Source: a virus
IMG/VR virus record: IMGVR_UViG_3300002144_000620
Coordinates: 62,001 to 126,000 of that record
DNA length: 64,000 nt
Reading direction: 5' to 3' (one strand)
The notes beneath the pieces are model-generated. The model saw only the letters and a program-made list of their open reading frames with translations. It had not been told where the DNA came from and did no database searches. The translations under genes were made by a program, and so were the position numbers. Positions 33,892 through 42,609 of this stretch are shown here, piece after piece. How positions within the stretch are numbered: position 1 is the first letter of the stretch; each line of letters begins with the position of its first letter.

Positions 33892-34933
33892 ACCGATTAG
33901 AAATAAGGTAACATCACTAAACTCACTATTAATTGATGGTGAGTATTTATTAAAACAAGGGTTTCATGGCGCTAAACACACTCAAGGTAAACATGGGAGT
34001 GTTGGCACCATATACCACTTTGTAAACACAATTAAGCGGTTCTATCAGGATTATGCGGTAACTAAAGTTGTAGTTTTTTGGGAAGGCGAGGGTTCTAAAG
34101 AGTATAGAAAAGGTTATTACCCTTATTATAAGATGAATCGCAATGATAAGTACGATGATGGTGAACGATTTGATTTAGATAGACAAAGGATAAGGATAAA
34201 ACAGTATCTTGAAGAACTATCGATAAGACAAGTTGAGATTCACGGTTGTGAGGCTGACGATAGTATCGCTTATTACACTATGAACTCTCCTAACGAGAAC
34301 AAGGTTGTGTACACTAACGATAGAGATTTACTACAACTATTATCTGACGATACTAAAGTTCAATTAACCATCAATAAAGCTAGAGTTATGATAAATAAAG
34401 ATAACTTTAAATCTTATTTTGATTACCACTACGATAATGTTGGTATCATTAAAATGATTGCTGGTGATACTAGTGATAATATATCTGGGTTAAAAAATAT
34501 TGGTGAACAAACGGTCTTAAAATATTTCCCAGAAATAAAAAATAGACCTGTTAATCACGAGTGGATTATGAATCGTACTAGAGAATTGTTAGAAGAGAAA
34601 CCTAACGATAAAACTTTAAATACCATAATTAATGGTGACACGAAATGGGGGACATATGGTAATGATTACTTTTCAGTTATGAACAAGATAATAAACCTAA
34701 GGGAACCCAATATTACTGAAGAACTTAAATCATCCGTTAATGAAATGGTTAACGAGGTTTTATCACCAGAAGGTAGGGGTGGTATAAAAAAAGTTATGGA
34801 AATGATGAAAGAAGATGAATTATTGAATTTTTTACCTAGGAATGATGACAACTTCTTTGTTTTCTGGTCAAGTTTTATTACTATTATAAAAAAAGAAGAA
34901 AATGCTTATAACACAACAAAAAAAAGGGACTGA
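33878..34933 (+). CDS. 5'-3' exonuclease / RNase H of the FEN family
   Basis: 351 residues, slightly longer than T4 RNase H. Family motifs: D20 in LLIDGEYLL; RKGYYPYYK; E125-A-D127-D128; D148 and D150 in TNDRDLLQLL; and the helix-hairpin-helix region with D197 and D200 in AGDTSDNISGLKNIGEQT. These acidic residues bind the two metal ions that cut 5' flaps and RNA primers. The usual Phe-Asp after strand 3 reads VVVFWEGEGSK, a Trp-Glu change. Start overlaps uvsX by 14 bp; the stop is 1 bp before the likely next ATG. Acts in lagging-strand maturation beside helicase and SSB. Confidence 0.85.
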   Translation: MKINKPIRNKVTSLNSLLIDGEYLLKQGFHGAKHTQGKHGSVGTIYHFVNTIKRFYQDYAVTKVVVFWEGEGSKEYRKGYYPYYKMNRNDKYDDGERFDLDRQRIRIKQYLEELSIRQVEIHGCEADDSIAYYTMNSPNENKVVYTNDRDLLQLLSDDTKVQLTINKARVMINKDNFKSYFDYHYDNVGIIKMIAGDTSDNISGLKNIGEQTVLKYFPEIKNRPVNHEWIMNRTRELLEEKPNDKTLNTIINGDTKWGTYGNDYFSVMNKIINLREPNITEELKSSVNEMVNEVLSPEGRGGIKKVMEMMKEDELLNFLPRNDDNFFVFWSSFITIIKKEENAYNTTKKRD

Positions 34934-34934
34934 A

Positions 34935-35396
34935 ATGGAACAAAAAAAAGAACAACGTAAATTTGAGTTTACACTCTACTTAAATGAAAATATCATAGTA
35001 CAGAGGTACTTTAATATCATAGGTTTTAATCAAAGAGCGGTTAATTCAATTAATTTTAAAGAATCTGTTGACGAAAACATGGAGATAATCAAGGATGCAC
35101 TTAAAATTAAAACTTTAGACTTTTTGAATGAGAACTCACGTAATTTTTACGAGATACCTAATTTCGAAAAAAATATATCCAATGATATGATAAAAATCAC
35201 TGTGAAACATGATGGTGAAGTTATTGCATACAGAGAATGGGATGCTACTATATACCCAGTTAAAGTTAGATACACAGTTGATGTACGTCAGCATATCTAT
35301 GAGTTAATCACAAAAATCCAAAAGTGTTTATGTACACCTAACAAATTCTTGGAGACAGAGTACATGGGTTACGACCTACAAGTTCAAGCACAATAA
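34935..35396 (+). CDS. Hypothetical protein in the replication island
   Basis: 153 residues if it starts at ATG 34935, one base after the exonuclease stop; a longer frame begins at 34902 inside that gene (164 residues, MLITQQKKG). I prefer 34935 for its junction spacing. The protein is unrecognised: a charged N-terminus, mixed alpha/beta content with FEFTLYLNENIIVQRYFNI and VIAYREWDATIYPVKVRYTVDVRQHIYELI, and two cysteines in IQKCLCTPNKF. There is no nucleotide-binding motif. Its position between exonuclease and helicase suggests an accessory replication role such as a loader, but it shows no resemblance to gp59 that I can see. Confidence 0.7.
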   Translation: MEQKKEQRKFEFTLYLNENIIVQRYFNIIGFNQRAVNSINFKESVDENMEIIKDALKIKTLDFLNENSRNFYEIPNFEKNISNDMIKITVKHDGEVIAYREWDATIYPVKVRYTVDVRQHIYELITKIQKCLCTPNKFLETEYMGYDLQVQAQ

Positions 35397-35410
35397 AATA
35401 AAAATAATAA

Positions 35411-36835
35411 ATGAGTCATAAAATAAACAGCTTTGAGGATCTAGGTAAAGACTTCCAATTACAATTATTAAATGAAATAGTAACAGACCACAAATTCGGA
35501 AAATCTATAATTGATATAATTGAACCACAATTTTTTCCTTCTGAATCTTTTCAGAAAATAGCACATTCGGTAAAAAAATATCACAAAGAACATGAGGTAT
35601 TACCTAATTTTAAATCGTTAGGTACGGAAATCAAGGGTGACGTACCAGTTGAACATGAAGCTTTAAGGGCTCAACTATTTGACACACTAAGTGAGATCGA
35701 GTTATGTAAAATAGGTAACTTAAATGTACAAAAAAACGCTATTAGATTCTGTAGATTACAATCGATTCGTGGTGCTGTAAATGATATTAAAACAAAGTTA
35801 GATCGTGGGATTATATCCGACTACGATGAGATAGAAAAAAAGATTAAAGACGCTATAACATTTAAAGATGGTCATGATCCCATATTATTATTTGATAATA
35901 TGGAAAAAGTTTTATCTGAAGACTACAGAAACCCAATTCCAACAGGTATAAAAGGTATTGATGATATTACAAAAGGTGGGTTATCTAAAGGTGAGGTAGC
36001 TATGGTTATAGCACCTCTAGGTGTCGGTAAGACAACTTTTTTAACTAAGGTGGCTAGTAGTGCATTTTTAGCTGGCAAAACCGTATTACAAGTATTTTTT
36101 GAAGATAAAGAAGAATCGGTACAAAGAAAACATTTTTCGGCCTTAACTGGTATACCTTTAAGTGAACTTCATTTAAATAAAGAGGTTATTACAAATAAAG
36201 TTACAGCGATTAAACAAAAATATGATAATCATTTGTACTTACAAAAACTACCTTCAGATGGTGTAACAATCGTTAAAATCAAGAACGTAATTAAAAAGAT
36301 AAATTCAACTGGTGTTAAGGTTGATGTGTTGGTCTTAGATTACATAGACTGTTTATCAATGGAGAAAGAAAGTTCTAGTGGTGAAGAATGGTCAAATGAG
36401 GGTAAGATTATGCGTCAGTTTGAAACTATGGTTGATGAGATGAACGTGGTTGGATGGACAGCCACCCAAGGTAACCGAAGTTCCACTAGTGTTGAGGTTG
36501 TTAAAACAGAAAATATGGGTGGGAATTTAAAGAAAGCTCAGATAGCACATTTTATTATGAGTATCGGTAAAACACTTGAACAAAAAGAACAAAAAGTTGC
36601 GACAATTTCAATATTAAAAAACAGGATGGGTGAGGATGGTATGATATTTAAGGATTGTGTTTTTGATAATGGAAGAATAATTATCGATACCGATGATTTA
36701 TTAACAGAAAAGGGGTTTGAATCACAAAAAGCTGCGAAAAATAAAGAAGCGCTTAGAGCACACTTAAATTCTCAGATAAGAGGTAACATCAACGATGTTG
36801 ATAAAGATTCTTTAGAAATTAAAGAGATTATATGA
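35411..36835 (+). CDS. Replicative DNA helicase, gp41/DnaB-like
   Basis: 474 residues, almost the length of T4 gp41. Domains: helical N-terminal part (about 1-150), then a RecA-like motor with GLSKGEVAMVIAPLGVGKTT (Walker A at 201-209), the EDKEESVQRK helix, Walker B in VDVLVLDYIDC (about 304-314), the sensor-like TATQGNR, and ISILKNRMGEDG near the end with an arginine finger candidate. It forms a hexamer that unwinds the parental duplex ahead of the polymerase. It begins 14 bp after the unknown gene and is followed by a promoter-like gap before nrdB. No primase or polymerase lies in this window, so those must be elsewhere. Confidence 0.9.
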   Translation: MSHKINSFEDLGKDFQLQLLNEIVTDHKFGKSIIDIIEPQFFPSESFQKIAHSVKKYHKEHEVLPNFKSLGTEIKGDVPVEHEALRAQLFDTLSEIELCKIGNLNVQKNAIRFCRLQSIRGAVNDIKTKLDRGIISDYDEIEKKIKDAITFKDGHDPILLFDNMEKVLSEDYRNPIPTGIKGIDDITKGGLSKGEVAMVIAPLGVGKTTFLTKVASSAFLAGKTVLQVFFEDKEESVQRKHFSALTGIPLSELHLNKEVITNKVTAIKQKYDNHLYLQKLPSDGVTIVKIKNVIKKINSTGVKVDVLVLDYIDCLSMEKESSSGEEWSNEGKIMRQFETMVDEMNVVGWTATQGNRSSTSVEVVKTENMGGNLKKAQIAHFIMSIGKTLEQKEQKVATISILKNRMGEDGMIFKDCVFDNGRIIIDTDDLLTEKGFESQKAAKNKEALRAHLNSQIRGNINDVDKDSLEIKEII

Positions 36836-36844
36836 TAATCTTAC

Positions 36845-36864
36845 TATCTTTGACCATATTTATT
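36845..36864 (+). promoter_or_regulatory. Promoter-like element before nrdB
   Basis: TATCTTTG (36845-36852) fits the Bacteroidota TAnnTTTG -7 box, but no good -33 TTTG is seen 19-21 bp upstream. A TATTTATT variant follows at 36857-36864, 22 nt before the ATG. One or both may drive the nrd pair. Confidence 0.4.
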
Positions 36865-36886
36865 AAAACAACAAAAATTTAAATTT

Positions 36887-37837
36887 ATGAAAGAACCAAT
36901 TTTAGAAGAAAACCCTGGTAGATTCGTCATTTTTCCAATACAGTATGACGACATATGGGAATATTATAAACAACACCAAGCAGCCTTCTGGACAGCCGAA
37001 GAGGTTGACTTATCTAACGATATAAGAGACTGGGAAAGTTTAACAGATAATGAAAGGTATTTTATTAAAAATATACTATCATTTTTCGCATCATCAGACG
37101 GTATTGTAAATGAAAACTTAGCTGAGAATTTTTTAAAAGAAGTTCAGTATCCAGAAGCTAAATTCTTTTACGGTATACAAATAGCGATGGAAAACATTCA
37201 TAGTTTAATGTATTCTTTATTGATCGATACGTACATATCAAACCATCAAGAAAAGATGGATAGCTTTAATGCTTTAGAAAACTTACCAGCTGTACAAAAG
37301 AAAGCTAAATGGGCTTTAGACTGGATAGATAACGCATCTTTCCAAGAAAGATTAGTGGCTTTTGCTGCCGTTGAAGGTATTTTCTTTTCAGGTTCTTTCG
37401 CTTCAATTTTTTGGTTAAAATCTAGAGGTTTAATGCAGGGTTTATGTAACGCCAACACATTAATATTTAAAGACGAGAACCTACATTGCGACTTTGCTAT
37501 CCATTTGAGCAATAACCACGTTGTTAATAAATTATCTGAATCTAGAATTAAAGAGATATTATTATCCGCTTTAGAGATTGAGAAAGAATTTATCACAGAA
37601 TCATTACCAGTATCTTTAATAGGTATGAACTCTAATATGATGAAACAGTATCTTGAGTTTGTAACCGATGGTTTATTAGCTAAATTCGGTTGTAAAAAAG
37701 AATTTAATGTGGATCAACCGTTTAAGTTTATGGAACAAATTGCTGTGGAAACCAAGGGGAATTTCTTTGAATCAAGAACCGTTGAGTATCAAAAAGCTAA
37801 ATTAAATGAAAAACTTAGTTTTACCGATGATTTTTAA
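36887..37837 (+). CDS. nrdB: Ribonucleotide reductase class Ia small subunit
   Basis: 316 residues. Diiron ligands are visible: D71 (SSDGIVNEN), E102 and H105 (MENIHSLMY), E163 ([12 protein letters not shown]), E197 and H200 (KDENLHCDF). The radical tyrosine is Y109, four residues after H105. The sequence resembles the eukaryote/Bacteroidota-type R2 ([28 protein letters not shown]). It makes the tyrosyl radical used by NrdA to reduce ribonucleotides, supplying dNTPs for phage replication. All key residues are present, so it should be active. It is followed 27 bp later by nrdA, with which it is co-transcribed; the B-before-A order is the reverse of E. coli. Confidence 0.95.
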   Translation: MKEPILEENPGRFVIFPIQYDDIWEYYKQHQAAFWTAEEVDLSNDIRDWESLTDNERYFIKNILSFFASSDGIVNENLAENFLKEVQYPEAKFFYGIQIAMENIHSLMYSLLIDTYISNHQEKMDSFNALENLPAVQKKAKWALDWIDNASFQERLVAFAAVEGIFFSGSFASIFWLKSRGLMQGLCNANTLIFKDENLHCDFAIHLSNNHVVNKLSESRIKEILLSALEIEKEFITESLPVSLIGMNSNMMKQYLEFVTDGLLAKFGCKKEFNVDQPFKFMEQIAVETKGNFFESRTVEYQKAKLNEKLSFTDDF

Positions 37838-37864
37838 TTAACCGTTAATAAATAAAAAATAAAA

Positions 37865-40273
37865 ATGATTATACAAAAACGTAACGGGGATCAAGTACCA
37901 TTTAACCCCACAAAAATATTAGCTAGAATTAAAAAATCGGCTAAAGGTTTAAAAGTCAGTTCTGACGAGATATTTATTAAAGGCATCACCTCATTACCAA
38001 ATGAAGGTACGGTAACAACAAAAGAAATTGATAAACTTTTAGCTGAAATATGTGCTTCTTATACTGGTAGTCATTATGACTATAGTAAAATGGCCGCCAA
38101 TATAGCTATTTCTTCATACCACAAAGAAACAAACCCAAGTTTTTCTGAAACTATGAAGATATTAGCTGAAGATAAAGTTATAAACCATAGTATTATTGAA
38201 ACTATCAATGAATACGGTTGTGATAAAATTGATTCTATCATAGATCACGAAATGGATTTTAAATTCGATTATTTCGCATGGAGATCATTGAATGAGATGT
38301 ACTTAACAAAAACATCTAAAGGTGTTCAAATTGAAAGACCACAACATATGTACATGCGTGTAGCTATATGGGTAACAGAATCTTTCGATGAAGCTATAGA
38401 GTACTACAAATCATTATCCAATCAATTAATATCAAAAGCTACACCAATAATGATTAACTCGGGTACCAAAATACCTCAGTTAGCATCATGTGTATTACAT
38501 TACAATAACGATGACTCTAGAAACGGACTATTAGATAGTTTAAGAGACATATCTGTTTACTCAGCTGATGCAGCTGGTATTGGTTTATGTATGTCCAACA
38601 TAAGAAGTAAAGAAAGTCGTATTAAGACATCAGGTGGTTATGCGGGTGGTTTATTAAAATACCTTAAGATTGTTAACGAATCACTAAGATTCTTTAATCA
38701 ACAAGGACGTAGACCAGGTAGTGCGGCTATTTATATCGAACCTTGGCATAAAGATATTATTGATTTATTAGAAATCAAAAAAAATACTGGTGCCGAAGAA
38801 TTACGTGCTAGAGATTTATTTACAGCACTATGGATACCAGATAACTTTATGAGAGCAGTTGAGAATGATATAGACTGGTACCTATTCTGTCCAAATGACA
38901 TCGTAAAAGCGGGTTTAACGCCATTACAAGAGTGTTATGGTACTGAGTATGAGGAAAACTATAATAAAGCCGTAGAGATGGGCTTAGGCAAGAAAGTTAA
39001 GGCTCAAGATATCTGGAATAAGGTTATCGAATCTCAAGTTGAGACAGGTGTACCATACCTGTGTTCAAAAGATAGTGCTAACAATAAAACAAATCATCAA
39101 AACATGGGTGTGATAAAACAATCCAATCTATGTAATGAGATATATCAGTTTACCGATGAAGAAACGACAGCTATTTGCACTTTATCTTCATTAGTTATCA
39201 AAAACTTTGTTAAAAATAGCGCATTTGATTTTGAATTATTATCTAACGAAACTAGAAAAATAGTAAGAACACTTAATAAAGTAATAAATATAAACGTTTA
39301 TTCAACCGAAAAAGGTAGAAAAGGTGGTTTAGAACAAAGAGCTATTGCTATTGGTGTACAAGGCCTTGCTGACGTATTCTTTTTAATGGATTATATTTTC
39401 ACATCAGATGAGGCAAAAGAATTAAATAAAAGAATATTTGAAACAATTTATTTTGCCGCAATTACTGAAAGTAATGAGTTATGTAAATCTGGTAAATACA
39501 AACCGTATAAAAAATTTAAAGGTTCACCAATGTCAAAAGGTGTTTTTCAATTTGATATGTGGGGTATTGATCAAACTGATTTAATGTGGGATTGGAGTAG
39601 TTTAAAAGAATCTGTTAGAGAGTTCGGTATATGTAATAGTTTATTTACAGCACAAATGCCAGTAGCGTCATCAGCTAAAATAACAGGGTCATATGAAATG
39701 ACTGAAGTTATAGGCTCTAACTTATTTAATAGACGTGTTGTTGGTGGTGAATTTTTAATCGCTAATAGATACTTAATTGAGGATTTTGAGGATTTAGGTA
39801 TCTGGTCAGAAGAGTTCAAAAATGAGATCATAATGAACGAAGGTTCTATACAAGGTATAAATTTCAATAAATTCTTAGATCCTAAAAATAAAAACTACGA
39901 TAAAAAAGTTAGTAGAATCGAACATTTAATGTTGAAATATAAAACTATTTGGGAAGTTTCACAAAAAGAACTAATAAATATGGCGGCTGACAGAGCACCA
40001 TTTATCGATCAATCACAATCGATGAATATTTATTTCCAAAACCCAACTATACAAAAATTATCATCTAGTCATTTCCATGCCTGGAAAATGGGACTTAAGT
40101 CTTTATGTTACTATGTTAGAACAAAAGCTATATCAACAGGTGCAAAACACTTAGCGATTAGTATAAACAATGAACCAGCTAAAGCGACACAAATACTAAT
40201 TGAACCAAACATTACAGAAATTTTAAGTAAGCCAGAAGATAGCCAATTTGATTGTTTTGGATGTAGTTCATAA
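37865..40273 (+). CDS. nrdA: Ribonucleotide reductase class Ia large subunit
   Basis: 802 residues. The N-terminal ATP-cone begins KRNGDQVPFNPTKI (about 4-90), so overall activity control by ATP/dATP is probably retained. Active site: C209 (LASCVLHYN), N421-L-C423-N-E425, and C438 (AICTLSS). The radical-transfer tyrosine pair is Y749-Y750, and the C-terminal redox pair C797/C800 (CFGCSS) accepts electrons from thioredoxin or glutaredoxin. All catalytic positions are intact. It works with the NrdB encoded just upstream. The gene ends the replication island and is followed by a strong terminator. No intron or split is seen, although phage nrd genes are common targets for them. Confidence 0.95.
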   Translation: MIIQKRNGDQVPFNPTKILARIKKSAKGLKVSSDEIFIKGITSLPNEGTVTTKEIDKLLAEICASYTGSHYDYSKMAANIAISSYHKETNPSFSETMKILAEDKVINHSIIETINEYGCDKIDSIIDHEMDFKFDYFAWRSLNEMYLTKTSKGVQIERPQHMYMRVAIWVTESFDEAIEYYKSLSNQLISKATPIMINSGTKIPQLASCVLHYNNDDSRNGLLDSLRDISVYSADAAGIGLCMSNIRSKESRIKTSGGYAGGLLKYLKIVNESLRFFNQQGRRPGSAAIYIEPWHKDIIDLLEIKKNTGAEELRARDLFTALWIPDNFMRAVENDIDWYLFCPNDIVKAGLTPLQECYGTEYEENYNKAVEMGLGKKVKAQDIWNKVIESQVETGVPYLCSKDSANNKTNHQNMGVIKQSNLCNEIYQFTDEETTAICTLSSLVIKNFVKNSAFDFELLSNETRKIVRTLNKVININVYSTEKGRKGGLEQRAIAIGVQGLADVFFLMDYIFTSDEAKELNKRIFETIYFAAITESNELCKSGKYKPYKKFKGSPMSKGVFQFDMWGIDQTDLMWDWSSLKESVREFGICNSLFTAQMPVASSAKITGSYEMTEVIGSNLFNRRVVGGEFLIANRYLIEDFEDLGIWSEEFKNEIIMNEGSIQGINFNKFLDPKNKNYDKKVSRIEHLMLKYKTIWEVSQKELINMAADRAPFIDQSQSMNIYFQNPTIQKLSSSHFHAWKMGLKSLCYYVRTKAISTGAKHLAISINNEPAKATQILIEPNITEILSKPEDSQFDCFGCSS

Positions 40274-40294
40274 CAACTATTTAACTTTAAACAC

Positions 40295-40336
40295 AAAATC
40301 CCGTCACTATCTAGTTATAATGACGGGATTTTTATT
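40295..40336 (+). terminator. Terminator closing the DNA-metabolism island
   Basis: A perfect 12-bp stem, AAAATCCCGTCA (40295-40306) with TGACGGGATTTT (40321-40332), 14-nt loop, T-rich tail. Confidence 0.95.
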
Positions 40337-40358
40337 TACAAAAAATAATTTATTACGA

Positions 40359-40366
40359 TATTTATT
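40359..40366 (+). promoter_or_regulatory. TATTTATT variant motif before gp25-like gene
   Basis: It differs from TATTTATA in the last base, is preceded by GA as at 651 and 2746, lies 10 nt before the ATG and directly after a terminator. Confidence 0.45.
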
Positions 40367-40376
40367 ATAAAAGATT

Positions 40377-40793
40377 ATGGCCATAAAAAAACAAACATTT
40401 GGTATGGAGTTCCCATTTGTATTTTCGGATTCAGGTGATTACGTTGGATTAACATCAGTACCTGAATCTGAGGTAAAAGCAATGTTGATTCATTTACTAT
40501 TAACAAAGAAAGGTGCGAGATACTTTTTACCTGATTTTGGTACAAATATATACCAATACATATTTGAACCACTTGATGACATAACTTTGGGTAAGATTGA
40601 AGGTGAAATAACCGATGCTATTGAAAAGTACATTCCAAATCTAAAATTAAACAAGGTAAACATAACCAAGGTTGGTGATGAACCAAATTTTTTAAATGAT
40701 ACTGAAAAAGAACATCAGATTAGAATAAACTTAGATTATACAATAACAACTAAAACGTTCCAATCAAACGGTACATTAGCATTAACATTATAA
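40377..40793 (+). CDS. Baseplate wedge protein, gp25-like
   Basis: 138 residues with the GPW/gp25 pattern: FPFVFSDSGDYVGLTSVPESEVKAMLIHLLLTKKGARYFLPDFGTNIYQYIF, where the helix before GxRxxxPxFG and the following YxyiFEP are family hallmarks, then DAIEKYIPNLKL. Despite a lysozyme-like Pfam name, gp25 is structural: it connects the wedge to the sheath and starts sheath polymerisation. It is the first gene of the right structural block, after a terminator and a promoter-like motif, and sits 2 bp before the gp6-like gene, the conserved gp25-gp6 neighbourhood of contractile tails. Confidence 0.92.
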   Translation: MAIKKQTFGMEFPFVFSDSGDYVGLTSVPESEVKAMLIHLLLTKKGARYFLPDFGTNIYQYIFEPLDDITLGKIEGEITDAIEKYIPNLKLNKVNITKVGDEPNFLNDTEKEHQIRINLDYTITTKTFQSNGTLALTL

Positions 40794-40795
40794 AA

Positions 40796-42607
40796 ATGGC
40801 AAGACAAATAAATTATAGCAAAAGAGATTTCGCTTCATTAAAAACGGAGCAAATAAATTATATCAAACAGTATTACCCAGAGGTTGTACAAAATTTTAAT
40901 GACGCATCTATATTATCCGTATTTTTGGACTTAAATGCGGCAATCGCAGATAACTTAAACTTTCAAATAGATCGTGCATTACAAGAAACCGTTCTAGATT
41001 ATGCACAAGAAAGGCAATCACTATATAATATAGCTAAAACATACGGTTTAAAATTACCAACAAAATCTTCAGCTGTAGGTGTTGTTGAGTTTACCGCTCA
41101 AGTACCAGCATATGGTGACCAAGAAGATACTAGATATTTACCGATAATTAAATCAGGTACACAAGTAACTAATGGTAATAATACATATGAAGTTCTATAT
41201 GATATCGATTTTAACTCAGCCACTAATAGTTCGGGTAACTCAGATAGAACAAAAGTACCTATATTCATTAATGGTAAGTTAAATGGTTATACAATCAGAA
41301 AAACTGGTATCATAGTAGCGGGTACGACTAAAACTTTTACACAAGCAATTGCCAGTAGTAAAGCTTTCCAACAAATAGTATTACCTGAAAATAATGTATT
41401 ATCAATCGAATCGATTATACATAAAACTGGTACAAACTACACAACAATACCAACACTAAATGAATTTAAAACTAGTTTGAATAAATGGTATGAAGTACCA
41501 TCACTAGCGGAAGACAATATATTTATAGAAGATCCTAATTCACCTAGAGTCGATGGTATAGCTAAAGGTGTCTATGAAAAAATAGATCAAAGATATATTG
41601 TTGAGTACACACCCAATGGTTTTTGTCAACTAACATTCGGTGCTCAGACAGATTTATCTAGAGATATATTAGATGATTTCATGGACGCAGGTAGTTTCGA
41701 TCTTAAAAGTTTTTTAAGAAACGGTAGTCTTGGATCAGCACCAATAGCTAATACAACCATGTATATAAGATATAGAATTGGTGGTGGTGTTGATTCAAAT
41801 GCGGGGGTTGGTACAATCACTGAGGTTGCACGACTAATAACCGATATATCAGGACCAGACCCAACAGTTGCATCTAATGTAAGAGCAACAATATCAGTTA
41901 TAAATACAACACCAGCACTTGGTGGTTCAGATGAACCTAGTATAGAAGAATTAAGACAATATATTGCATATAACTTTTCAGCTCAAAGTAGAGCAGTTAC
42001 ACTTAACGATTACAAAGCTCTTATTATGTCTATGCCAAGTACCTTTGGTACCCCAGCTAAAACCAGTATAACACAAAAATCAAATAAAATAGAGATAGGT
42101 GTATTAAGTTACGATAATAATGGTGAGTTATCGAATACGGTTACATCTTTATTGATGGAAAATGTAGCAAATTACCTTTCTAAATATAGGATGATAAACG
42201 ACTATGTAATTGTTAAACCAGCCGAAATAATTAATTTAGGTTTTGAAGTTGGTGTTATATCCGAAGATGGTCAACAAACACAGGTATCGGCTAGAATATC
42301 AGATGTAATTAAAAATGAATTTACAAACGATAAAGCTAATTTAGGTAAAAACTATAGTGTGGGTACCATGATTGCTAAGATAACACAAGTTGATGGAGTA
42401 ATAAACGTAAACTATGTAAAAGCTTTCAATAAAACAGGTATTGGTTACTCTAGTAACACAACTAATCAATCTGTTTATGATACGGCTACTGGTGAGATCG
42501 ATATTTCAGGTAACTATATTTTAGTTGAGGATTATCAGATTTTAAGTATTAAAAACCCTGATGTTGATATCAAGGTTATACCAGTTACAACCAGTATAAC
42601 TAACTAA
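40796..42607 (+). CDS. Baseplate wedge protein, gp6 / baseplate J-like
   Basis: 603 residues. The N-terminus INYSKRDFASLKTEQINYIKQYYPE followed by FNDASILSVFLDLNAAIADNLNFQIDRALQE is the signature of T4 gp6-type proteins, and APALGGSDEPSIEELRQYI-like text (PALGGSDEPSIEELRQ near 375-390) marks the baseplate J core. The C-terminal part holds the beta repeats seen in the family (VGTMIAKITQVDGVINVNYV). gp6 dimers form the inner ring that links wedges around the hub and triggers contraction. It lies 2 bp after gp25-like and 2 bp before the next gene, clearly one transcript. No gaps in the family core are apparent. Confidence 0.88.
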   Translation: MARQINYSKRDFASLKTEQINYIKQYYPEVVQNFNDASILSVFLDLNAAIADNLNFQIDRALQETVLDYAQERQSLYNIAKTYGLKLPTKSSAVGVVEFTAQVPAYGDQEDTRYLPIIKSGTQVTNGNNTYEVLYDIDFNSATNSSGNSDRTKVPIFINGKLNGYTIRKTGIIVAGTTKTFTQAIASSKAFQQIVLPENNVLSIESIIHKTGTNYTTIPTLNEFKTSLNKWYEVPSLAEDNIFIEDPNSPRVDGIAKGVYEKIDQRYIVEYTPNGFCQLTFGAQTDLSRDILDDFMDAGSFDLKSFLRNGSLGSAPIANTTMYIRYRIGGGVDSNAGVGTITEVARLITDISGPDPTVASNVRATISVINTTPALGGSDEPSIEELRQYIAYNFSAQSRAVTLNDYKALIMSMPSTFGTPAKTSITQKSNKIEIGVLSYDNNGELSNTVTSLLMENVANYLSKYRMINDYVIVKPAEIINLGFEVGVISEDGQQTQVSARISDVIKNEFTNDKANLGKNYSVGTMIAKITQVDGVINVNYVKAFNKTGIGYSSNTTNQSVYDTATGEIDISGNYILVEDYQILSIKNPDVDIKVIPVTTSITN

Positions 42608-42609
42608 TA

